DNA from: Paenibacillus sp. FSL K6-0276
GTDB taxonomy: Bacteria; Bacillota; Bacilli; Paenibacillales; Paenibacillaceae
Assembly (NCBI RefSeq): GCF_037977235.1
Contig: NZ_CP150276.1
Location: forward strand, 4,960,001 to 5,024,000
Direction of reading: 5' to 3'
DNA length: 64,000 nucleotides
Position numbers and translations under genes: made by a program. The notes below the pieces were generated by a model. The model was given only the letters and a program-made list of their open reading frames with translations, was not told the DNA's origin and made no database searches. Each line of letters opens with the position of its first letter. Position 1 is the stretch's first letter. Positions 8,353 to 15,456 of the stretch are shown here, piece after piece.

Positions 8353-9887
8353 CCACTAGCATTGCACAGAACCTGACACATGAAGGGGTTGTTTGGCAAA
8401 TATGGATTTATATTTTTATTATAAAAAATATTTACAATCACTCTCTTCCTCATCAAGAAAAAAGGTTGAACACCATATAAACCTAGGATCATTTTACCAA
8501 TTAATGTATTTGTTTGCCTGTTTTACTGGTTGGCGTACTTCTTTACCGTCTTATATTTCTTCGGCTTCGTTTGGGGACGACCTGTCTTTCCTTTTTTCTG
8601 CCTTCCCTTTGAGAACTTCTCTGGTTTTCGCTGGAGTTCTTGTAGAAATCGGTTCCATGCCTGGCACATGTAGCACCGTAAAAGCTTCAAAAAAGACCAC
8701 GGGGACTGCGCTGCGTCCGTCTCATTGCGAAGCAGAAGAACCAATGCATATCCAATCAGTGCTAAAAAGATCTGATTCCACACCGCTTTTTCTCGTGAAC
8801 TATACAGGTGGATCAAGCTAACATGCTGCTTCATCCACTTGAAGAAGATCTCAATTAGCCACCGGTGGTGATAGATTTCACTAATCTGCTCGGCCGTTTT
8901 GTCCCACACATTGGTTATAACCCGATATTGACGCCCTTTTTCGTCAGTATATTCCACTAAACGCAGCTGAACCTCGACGAGTTGTTTTTCCGCATTTTTG
9001 TAACTCACAAGCACATCGGCATCCCGCAACACGGGGGTATGGGGGGCGACCTCACGCTCATGAAGAACGAGGGTTCTGCTGTTCTGCTGGATGCGTGCGA
9101 CAAACCGCAGACCTTGCTCCAGCCAAGTTTCATACAAACGGTACACCCTATACCCACGATCCAAGACATGAATGGCATCTTTGTCGACGACTAAATCCAA
9201 GGCCACTTCAGAGTCGGCGACCCCGAGCGTCGAGCAAATGACTTGGGTCGGGTACACCGTATCGCTATCTGCAATCACAAGCTTCAAATGAACCTTGACC
9301 CCGTTACTATGCTTGGAACAATAGGCCCACTTCCCAGCGAGTTCAGGGAGAGACAGACTCGTAGAATCAATGAGATGAAGTTTACCCAGACCGGTAACGC
9401 CTTGTTCAGGATACATCTGTGCGACTTGCTGCGTAAGCAGGAGCCACACGCGCTGCAACACCTCGAGCGGTAGATTGTCCAGTGTACGCACCACTTGAGA
9501 AGGACTAATCGATTTTAGACCTACTGCTTGCTGAAGTTCTCGGTTCGCTCGTAAGGCCTGGCTAATTTCGTCGAGGTCTGCTCGTTGGTTGAGTTGGGCT
9601 TCGACAAGTAGTTTCACGGCCTTGACCAACGTCAATCTACGTCGATGATTAAACAGCGGAAACGCTTCGTCGGAAAGCGGAAGTAAATCAAGGCATTTAC
9701 AAATGACAGATTGATTTGGTATAGTACCCATTGGTTGCTCCTTTTGTAGGTGGAATGGGTAAAATGCCTATCCTTCTACTTTAGGGGTTTTTTTGGGTTT
9801 AACCAGTAAAATTACATCAATATATTGAAAATAAAGTAATTTATGCAAAAATGATTTTTCATGTTAGGTTTAATGCAAGGCTAGTGG
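8353..9887. mobile_element. IS4-family insertion sequence, 1535 bp, complete
   Basis: Terminal inverted repeats begin CCACTAGCATTGCA on the left and CCACTAGCCTTGCA on the right (reverse complement), 13 of 14 matching, with weaker matching further in (AACCTGACA/AACCTAACA). A 7-bp direct repeat ATATTTT flanks the element at 8346-8352 and 9888-9894. It contains one intact transposase gene on the minus strand. The target was the centre of the fourth palindrome of repeat copy A. Intact ends, intact gene and a perfect duplication suggest a fairly recent insertion. Confidence 0.92.
8523..9731 (-). CDS. IS4-family DDE transposase
   Basis: A 402-residue transposase that cuts and pastes the surrounding 1535-bp element. 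The DDE residues are visible: Asp in LIDSTSLSL near 126, Asp in HVLDRGYRVY near 192, and Glu in the YREK-like signature YHHRWLIEIFFKWMKQH near 295-300. The N-terminus carries the helical DNA-binding region, and the C-terminus is basic (KGRQKKGKTGRPQTKPKKYK). The start ATG at 9731 follows AAAAGGAGC. The frame is uninterrupted and the element ends are intact, so it may be active. Confidence 0.93.
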   Translation of the reverse strand: MGTIPNQSVICKCLDLLPLSDEAFPLFNHRRRLTLVKAVKLLVEAQLNQRADLDEISQALRANRELQQAVGLKSISPSQVVRTLDNLPLEVLQRVWLLLTQQVAQMYPEQGVTGLGKLHLIDSTSLSLPELAGKWAYCSKHSNGVKVHLKLVIADSDTVYPTQVICSTLGVADSEVALDLVVDKDAIHVLDRGYRVYRLYETWLEQGLRFVARIQQNSRTLVLHEREVAPHTPVLRDADVLVSYKNAEKQLVEVQLRLVEYTDEKGRQYRVITNVWDKTAEQISEIYHHRWLIEIFFKWMKQHVSLIHLYSSREKAVWNQIFLALIGYALVLLLRNETDAAQSPWSFLKLLRCYMCQAWNRFLQELQRKPEKFSKGRQKKGKTGRPQTKPKKYKTVKKYANQ

Positions 9888-9905
9888 ATATTTTCCCTAT
9901 TTATT
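9888..9905. repeat. Right arm of palindromic element copy A plus target duplication
   Basis: ATATTTT (9888-9894) is the second copy of the 7-bp target duplication. TCCCTAT follows and completes the fourth palindrome of copy A, whose left arm ends at 8352. Confidence 0.85.
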
Positions 9906-9952
9906 TATCAGAGCTTCAGTTTACCTTGTGAGGATGCTCCATACGCAAAAAC

Positions 9953-9972
9953 AGCCTTCCCAAGGGAAGGCT
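9953..9972. repeat. Left 20-bp target duplication of the IS1182-family element
   Basis: The palindrome GCCTTCCCAAGGGAAGGC with one extra flanking base on each side, identical to 11531-11550. ACGCAAAAAC precedes it, just as at the tRNA-Arg terminator (11650-11660). Confidence 0.85.
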
Positions 9973-11530
9973 CAGAGTGTCGAGAAACCCAGGTCATTTT
10001 ACGACCGCGGGTTTCTTTTTAGGTTCTGGCATAAGTAGAATCGGAAAAGGGAGGGGGTTACCCCCTCTGTTCCAGGCGATCCAGGTGGATCGCCATCTTC
10101 TTCATGTTCTGCACGGCTGCCGTCATCAGTGCCTGTTCTCTGACATTCGGAAGTCCGCGCAACCGGCAATAGCGAAACCCATGGAGCTCTTTAGCATCCG
10201 CGAAGCTTCGCTCAATCGTCTCTTTTCGTTTGCGGTACAGTTGCTTGCCCGACTTACTGAGTCGGTTATTCCGCACCCATTCCTTGCTGTCCTCCCAGAC
10301 GTGCCGGGTCACCACCTTTCGGTGATTTCGGGACTGAGTGCATTGGTCCAGCAATGGGCAACTCTTACAATGGTCCGGATCAGAAGCATACTGCCGGTAA
10401 CCCTTTCGGTCTGTGGTCCGGTAATTCAGTTCATGACTGGCTGGACAAACATACAAATTTCGCTCGGCATCAAAGGTGAACTTCCATTTCGGAAACAATC
10501 CTTGCTTGGGATGAAATCTCCGGTGTGCAATCACCGCAAAAATCTTTCGGCTTTGTAATCCTCGACAAATCGGTGTGGTTAAGTAACCTGAATCGAGCGC
10601 AACGGCTTCAATCTTAAATCCAAAACGTTCTTGCTGACGGTCTAAACGCGACAAATATGGCACGGAATCATGAACATTGCCGGGCGTTACATGTACATCG
10701 GTAATGAGATTGTATTTGGTATCTACGGTACGGTGATCTAGATAAAAGAAGCCCTCCGGTTTGCCATCCCGGATCATATATCCACTATCTGGGTCGGTCT
10801 TGCTCACTTTAATCTCTTTCTCCTCGTTCACTTCCTCTCTTGGTTTCAGGGCTTTTTTCCATGCTCTTTCCGGTCTTCGGCCACAGCAGCGTTGAGTTCA
10901 TTCACGTAATCTTTGGTGTTCTGCAGTACTTGTTGTTTGGTGTACTGGTGTTTATTCGCATTTGCTTTTACATGGGTTGAGTCGGTCACGAGAACCCGTC
11001 CACCGACCATCCGGTGCGAAATAGCCTGAAGAACAATCTCATCGAAAATGTCCTGAAAAATGTTCGTATCTTTAAATCGGGTTCGCCGGTTCCAACTAAT
11101 AGTCGTATGGTCTGGAACCTTGTCGGTTAATCCCAGTCCTAAAAACCAGCGGTACGCCAAATTGGTTTGGATCTCTCGCTCCAATTGACGTTCGGAACGA
11201 ATGCCGTAAAAGTATCCAAGAAAAATCATCTTAAATAAGATAACTGGATCAACAGCAGGACGTCCGTTATCTGCGCAGTACAACGGCCTAACTTTTTCAT
11301 CGATAAAGGAAAAATCAATATACTTATCTACTTTTCGTAGCAAATGATCTTGAGGAACTAAATCTTCGATAGAGACAAACTCGTACGCTTGTTGTTTTTC
11401 TCGGTTGGAACGCAACATACAAATCACCATCCGTTCTATAAATAGTTACCTATATTATACAACATTAACGCGGTGTCGTGTGAAATTATTAAGACATAAA
11501 GAAGGCTGTCGAGACTTTCTCGACAGCCTG
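9973..11530. mobile_element. IS1182-family insertion sequence, 1558 bp
   Basis: The left end reads CAGAGTGTCGAGAAA and the right end, reverse complemented, CAGGCTGTCGAGAAA: 13 of 15 match. The right end also forms a perfect hairpin (GGCTGTCGAGA / TCTCGACAGCC). A 20-bp palindrome is duplicated at 9953-9972 and 11531-11550. IS1182-family elements are known to insert into hairpin-forming palindromes with long, variable target duplications, which fits. The transposase frame is broken once (see that entry). Confidence 0.9.
10058..11430 (-). pseudogene. IS1182-family transposase, split by a -1 frameshift
   Basis: The N-terminal part (11430-10846, 194 residues) carries the family start region EFVSIEDLVPQDHLLRKVDK and the first catalytic Asp in LVTDSTHVKAN. 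It stops at TGA directly after HGKKP. The remainder continues in the -1 frame from about 10860 to 10058, with LKPREEVNEEKEI, the second Asp in VALDSGYLT and the Glu in KETIERSFADAKELHG. Joined, they give about 457 residues, normal for the family. The break falls on GGAAAAAAGCCC, where an in-frame A-AAA-AAG heptamer would permit -1 slippage. A single-base deletion is equally possible, so the transposase may be dead or produced by programmed frameshifting. The element is otherwise intact. Confidence 0.85.
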
Positions 11531-11550
11531 AGCCTTCCCAAGGGAAGGCT
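11531..11550. repeat. Right 20-bp target duplication of the IS1182-family element
   Basis: Identical to 9953-9972. It continues into GTTACTTG, exactly as the tRNA-Arg terminator palindrome does at 11680-11688, so the interrupted target was a second copy of that terminator. Confidence 0.85.
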
Positions 11551-11657
11551 GTTACTTGTCCCGGGCAGGATGCAGCCCTAACGGGCTGACTGCGAAGCTT
11601 ACCCTTTCGATGCTCATGCTCCGACGAACCTCGGGCTTCTCATCCCCCGAACGCAAA
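11551..11657. other. Possible degraded tRNA-type segment between two copies of a terminator
   Basis: About 100 bp lie between the duplicated terminator (11531-11550) and the real tRNA-Arg terminator (11658-11683). Read on the minus strand, its end CCGGGACAAGTAACAGCC resembles the tRNA 3' end plus spacer (CCGGGACGTCAAGTAACAGCC, 18 shared positions in order), and GGTTCG occurs inside. No complete cloverleaf can be folded by eye. It may be the decayed remains of a duplicated tRNA unit. Confidence 0.35.
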
Positions 11658-11683
11658 AACAGCCTTCCCGAGGGAAGGCTGTT
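11658..11683 (-). terminator. Intrinsic terminator of tRNA-Arg
   Basis: The stem AACAGCCTTCCC / GGGAAGGCTGTT is followed on the minus strand by TTTTT (11653-11657), a few bases after the tRNA 3' end. Confidence 0.85.
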
Positions 11684-11689
11684 ACTTGA

Positions 11690-11763
11690 CGTCCCGGAAG
11701 GGATTCGAACCCCTGACCGTGCGCTTAGAAGGCGCATGCTCTATCCAGCTGAGCTACCGGGAC
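11690..11763 (-). tRNA. tRNA-Arg (anticodon TCT)
   Basis: The minus strand folds into a full cloverleaf. The acceptor stem is GTCCCGG/CCGGGAC, the D arm GCTC-AGCTGGATA-GAGC, the anticodon stem TGCGC/GCGCA with loop CTTCTAA (anticodon TCT, reads AGA), and the T arm AGGGG-TTCGAAT-CCCTT. The discriminator base is G. The 3' CCA is not encoded. A terminator follows directly. Confidence 0.96.
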
Positions 11764-11877
11764 ATATAAGAAATAATGATATCTATTGACGCAACGATCT
11801 TTATTATACCGTATTCAGCAGATTTTTCAAGATCAAACATTTTGGAAAAAAAGTAATTATAATCCTGTTTTAATAAT

Positions 11878-11923
11878 AACGAGGGTATCCTAGCTATTTT
11901 CATAGCGTAAGAATACCCTCGTT
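11878..11923 (-). terminator. Terminator after the 118-residue unknown gene
   Basis: An 11-bp stem AACGAGGGTAT / ATACCCTCGTT lies 12 bases past the stop codon of the minus-strand gene. The downstream sequence is TTATTATTA rather than a pure T run, so termination may be moderate. Confidence 0.65.
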
Positions 11924-11934
11924 TCCACTCCATA

Positions 11935-12291
11935 TTACTCCAGATTTCGAAATTGCTGCTCCAGCTGCTTTTTCAAATCACCATAAGTCATTAATTCCCG
12001 CTGAAACTTAGAACGCTCATCATCAGGTGTCATAATCAAGCTACCTGTGAACGCACTCGTAGTTACGTCTTTAAAAGCTTCATGCATATTGTTATCAAAC
12101 CAATCCGTAGAAGTATCCGCGTCGTTGGTGAGGATACGGACAATCTCATATCCTTCTTCGCGCTGATCTTCTACGATATACACCAAAAGCGCAGGATCAC
12201 TAACAGCACCTGGCAACACACCTACCTCTGCACAAGGTGCACCGTCATACTCCATCATTCTGCGAATTTTGGCATCTTTAATATAATACAC
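11935..12291 (-). CDS. Conserved-looking protein of unknown function, 118 residues
   Basis: I do not recognise a family. The protein is acidic and soluble, with no signal peptide or membrane segment. It opens MYYIKDAKIRRMMEYDGAPC, has a mixed alpha/beta middle part (DPALLVYIVEDQREEGYEIV), and ends in a charged helix (FQRELMTYGDLKKQLEQQF). It is followed by its own terminator and lies in reverse orientation to asparagine synthetase, so it is a single-gene unit. Codon use and the clean frame support a real gene. Confidence 0.7.
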   Translation of the reverse strand: MYYIKDAKIRRMMEYDGAPCAEVGVLPGAVSDPALLVYIVEDQREEGYEIVRILTNDADTSTDWFDNNMHEAFKDVTTSAFTGSLIMTPDDERSKFQRELMTYGDLKKQLEQQFRNLE

Positions 12292-12436
12292 CTGTCATCC
12301 TTCCCTCCTGGCAAATTCTCCTCTCCTCTAGTGTTCGGATAAGGACATACATTTTATGCCTTCCTTCGGCATATATCTGTATTACTTGGCAAAAAAGTAA
12401 GGACAACAATCGCACAAAAAGAGAGGATGAACCATC

Positions 12437-14281
12437 ATGTGCGGAATAACCGGATTTATCCAGTGGCGCGGAGATCTCACTCAGCACTCTCAGTTGCTGG
12501 TCAAAATGACTGAAACTTTAGCAAACCGCGGACCCGATGCAACTGGAACTTGGATTTCAGGCCCCTGTGCTTTCGGTCACCGCAGACTTAGCGTTATCGA
12601 TCCAGAGAACGGCGCACAGCCTATGATCATCCGCCATGAGGAACAGGTATACGCGATTGTTTACAACGGCGAATTATATAACGCTCCCGAGCTCAAACAA
12701 GAACTTAAGCAGCGGGGTCATCATTTCCGTACCCAATGTGACACCGAGGTTCTGCTGCATGCCTATATCGAATGGGGACCGGATTGTGCAGAGAAGCTCA
12801 ATGGGATCTTTGCCTTTGCGGTGTGGGACGGTCTTCGGGATCAGGTCTTTTTTGCACGTGACCGCTTAGGTGTGAAGCCCCTGTTCTATAGCAAAGTGGA
12901 TGATGTCTTAGTATTCGGCTCGGAGCCTAAGGCACTGCTTCAGCACCCTAAGGTACAGCCGGTTGTAGGTCCCGAAGGACTAGCAGAAATCTTTATTATC
13001 GGTCCAGCCCGTACACCAGGACACGGTGTTTATAAGGATATGCAGGAACTTCGCCCGGGGCATGCCATGATCTATAGCCGCGAAGGTCTGCGAAGCTATG
13101 CCTATTGGAAGCTGGAGAGTAGAGCGCACACTGACAACGAAGCAGAGACAGCGTCTAAGGTGCGTGAACTGCTGCAAGATACACTAGAGCGCCAACTAGT
13201 CTCTGACGTTCCTGTCTGCTCGCTTTTATCAGGAGGACTGGACTCCAGTGCGCTAACAGCACTTGCAGTGGATTACTACAACAGAAATGGTCAGGGACGA
13301 GTAGATTCGTATTCCGTCGATTATGTCGATAACGACAAGCACTTCAAGAGTCATACTTTTCAGCCCGGAGCAGATGGACCGTGGATTAAGCGAATGGTCG
13401 ATGAATTAAATACGAACCACCAATATATCTCATTCGATACGCCGGAGCTTGTAGAAGCACTTGATAATGCGTTGTACTCACGGGATTTACCTGGGATGAC
13501 CGATGTGGACTCTTCCCTGTATTTATTTTGCCGAGAGATTAAAAAGAATGCCACTGTGGCCATTTCCGGTGAAGCTGCCGATGAGATTTTTGGCGGATAT
13601 CCTTGGTTCCATCGAGATGAGATGCTCTCGTCAGGCACTTTCCCTTGGTCTGTTGCTCCGAAAATGCGTGCAAGTCTACTATCCCCTGAATTTAACGAGT
13701 GGATTCGTCCGCTAGAATATTTGGGCGACAGGTACAGCGATGCGGTAGCAGAAGTCCCAAAATTGGATGGAGAGACAGGCAAACAAGCACAAATGCGCGT
13801 GATGTCCTACTTAAATATTACCCGCTTTATGCCAACTTTGCTCGACCGCAAGGACAGAATGAGTATGGGTGCAGGACTAGAGGTACGTGTACCTTATTGT
13901 GATCATCGGCTTGTTCAATATGTATTTAATATTCCTTGGGAAATCAAGAACTTGGGCGGTCGTGAAAAAGGGATTTTGCGCAAAGCGCTTGAAGGAATTC
14001 TTCCTAACGATGTACTTTATCGTAAAAAAAGCCCCTACCCAAAAACCCACAATCCAGCCTATTTAAATGCGGTACGAACGCAAGTACTGAACATTCTAGA
14101 TGACTCTACTTCGCCTATACTCCCTTTAATTGATGCTACCAAAATCCGTGAGATCGCCGCCTCCCCAGAATCCTCTACCAATCTGCCTTGGTTCGGTCAA
14201 CTCATGTCTGGCCCACAGCTGTTTGCTTATCTGGCCCAAGTGGATCTCTGGCTGCGAAAATATAATGTCTCCATTAGTTAA
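12437..14281 (+). CDS. asnB: Asparagine synthetase (glutamine-hydrolysing)
   Basis: A 614-residue enzyme that makes asparagine from aspartate, glutamine and ATP in the cytoplasm. The N-terminal class-II glutaminase domain starts MCGITGF, so Cys2 becomes the N-terminal nucleophile after Met removal; HRRLSVID and NGELYN are also present. The C-terminal synthetase domain carries the pyrophosphate-binding motif LSGGLDSSAL near 258-267 and SGEAADEIFGGYPWF near 380. Length and these motifs fit the Bacillus AsnB/AsnO class rather than the shorter E. coli AsnB. The start has AGAGGATG upstream. It is a monocistronic unit closed by a strong terminator. Confidence 0.93.
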   Translation: MCGITGFIQWRGDLTQHSQLLVKMTETLANRGPDATGTWISGPCAFGHRRLSVIDPENGAQPMIIRHEEQVYAIVYNGELYNAPELKQELKQRGHHFRTQCDTEVLLHAYIEWGPDCAEKLNGIFAFAVWDGLRDQVFFARDRLGVKPLFYSKVDDVLVFGSEPKALLQHPKVQPVVGPEGLAEIFIIGPARTPGHGVYKDMQELRPGHAMIYSREGLRSYAYWKLESRAHTDNEAETASKVRELLQDTLERQLVSDVPVCSLLSGGLDSSALTALAVDYYNRNGQGRVDSYSVDYVDNDKHFKSHTFQPGADGPWIKRMVDELNTNHQYISFDTPELVEALDNALYSRDLPGMTDVDSSLYLFCREIKKNATVAISGEAADEIFGGYPWFHRDEMLSSGTFPWSVAPKMRASLLSPEFNEWIRPLEYLGDRYSDAVAEVPKLDGETGKQAQMRVMSYLNITRFMPTLLDRKDRMSMGAGLEVRVPYCDHRLVQYVFNIPWEIKNLGGREKGILRKALEGILPNDVLYRKKSPYPKTHNPAYLNAVRTQVLNILDDSTSPILPLIDATKIREIAASPESSTNLPWFGQLMSGPQLFAYLAQVDLWLRKYNVSIS

Positions 14282-14309
14282 ACGTAAAAACTAATAGGTA
14301 CTCCAAATG

Positions 14310-14349
14310 CAAACAGCAAGTCACCGTTCATCTGGTGACTTGCTGTTTG
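14310..14349 (+). terminator. Strong terminator after asnB
   Basis: A 16-bp perfect stem CAAACAGCAAGTCACC / GGTGACTTGCTGTTTG closes an 8-base loop. It lies between convergent asnB and the aldo/keto reductase gene and may serve both strands. Confidence 0.85.
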
Positions 14350-14382
14350 GTTTATATTTTACCCAATAGGCTGTGGCTACAT

Positions 14383-15219
14383 TTAGAAGTTAAAATTATC
14401 GGGATCTGGACCAAAACGATGGTCTTTGTTCAAATCTTCGATGGCCTTGACGTCTTCATCGCTAAGTGTGAAGTCAAAGAATCCCGCATTCTCTTTGATT
14501 CGATCCGCATGTACCGATTTCGGAATCGTAATGACGCCTTGCTGTAAATCCCAGCGAAGTACAATTTGAGCAGGGGTCTTACCATACTTCTCTGACAGCT
14601 CTTTGAGGAGGGGTAGATCGAGATTCCCTTGCATTAGCGGACTCCAAGCCTCAAGCTGGATGCCTTGCTCATTGGCATACTTCAGCAGCTCGCGTTGAGT
14701 CAACAATGGATGGAATTCCACCTGATTCACCACTGGCAGCACTCCGGTGTCCTCGATGATATCCTTCAGATGATGAATCTGAAAATTGCTCACACCAATG
14801 GATTTGATGAGGCCCTCTTTTTGCAGATGAATCAAGGCTTTCCATGTCTCCCTGTACTTCCCTGCCACCGGCCAGTGAATGAGATACAAATCAATGTAAT
14901 CCAGACCCAGCTTACGCCGGCTAACCTCGAACGCTTTGAGTGTCGATTCGTAGCCTTGATCTGCATTCCATACTTTAGTTGTAATAAACAGCTCATCACG
15001 GGCCACTCCACACTCACGAATAGCTTGTCCAACACCTTCTTCGTTATTGTAAGCAGCTGCCGTATCAATACTGCGATACCCAACTTCCACTGCAGTTTTG
15101 ACCGCATGAATAACCTCTTCGCCGTCCTTAGACTGCCACACACCGAGGCCCAGCCAGGGTATGGTCACTCCGTCATTTAAAGTGGGTCCACCTGAGAACG
15201 GTGCATTCAATTCACTCAT
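14383..15219 (-). CDS. Aldo/keto reductase (diketogluconate-reductase-like)
   Basis: A 278-residue NADPH-dependent oxidoreductase with a TIM-barrel fold. The catalytic tetrad is visible: Asp and Tyr in SIDTAAAYNNE near 51-59, Lys in TTKVWN near 80, and His in LIHWPVAG near 113. The signatures GVSNFQIHHL and the cofactor-binding IPKSVHADRI near 234-243 are present. It resembles Bacillus YtbE/YvgN, which reduce methylglyoxal and other aldehydes. The start ATG at 15219 has TTGGAGGG upstream. It is probably a single-gene unit; the physiological substrate cannot be told from sequence. Confidence 0.93.
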   Translation of the reverse strand: MSELNAPFSGGPTLNDGVTIPWLGLGVWQSKDGEEVIHAVKTAVEVGYRSIDTAAAYNNEEGVGQAIRECGVARDELFITTKVWNADQGYESTLKAFEVSRRKLGLDYIDLYLIHWPVAGKYRETWKALIHLQKEGLIKSIGVSNFQIHHLKDIIEDTGVLPVVNQVEFHPLLTQRELLKYANEQGIQLEAWSPLMQGNLDLPLLKELSEKYGKTPAQIVLRWDLQQGVITIPKSVHADRIKENAGFFDFTLSDEDVKAIEDLNKDHRFGPDPDNFNF

Positions 15220-15380
15220 CGCTTAGCCCTCCAAGCTTATTGTTATTTAGTTAATCTTACTTAACCTAATATCACGCTTCAGAAGCAAGCGCTGACACAG
15301 AAAGTATAGCAGACTGTCCCGGCATACCAAAATGGGTACTCCATATAATCCGGCTTCTCCCTCCTCTGTATATAGGCATA

Positions 15381-15424
15381 AAAAAACAGAGGTCTTGCGT
15401 ATTATGCGCAAAACCTCTGTTTTA
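15381..15424 (-). terminator. Terminator after the SLH glycosidase gene
   Basis: The stem AAAACAGAGGT / ACCTCTGTTTT with inner TTGCG/CGCAA pairing is followed on the minus strand by a T run. It lies about 30 bases past the stop codon. Confidence 0.85.
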
Positions 15425-15456
15425 ATAATCTAATCCAAAATCATTATCCTCTGTTC

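Noticed and set aside
8393..8821. Plus-strand frame of 142 codons
   Set aside because: It runs antisense through the IS4-family transposase end and has no family features.
11552..11789. Open frames on both strands containing RSGVRIPSGTSSNS- and EGIRTPDRALRRRM-like strings
   Set aside because: These are translations of the tRNA-Arg gene and its terminator; such strings are well-known false genes at tRNA loci.
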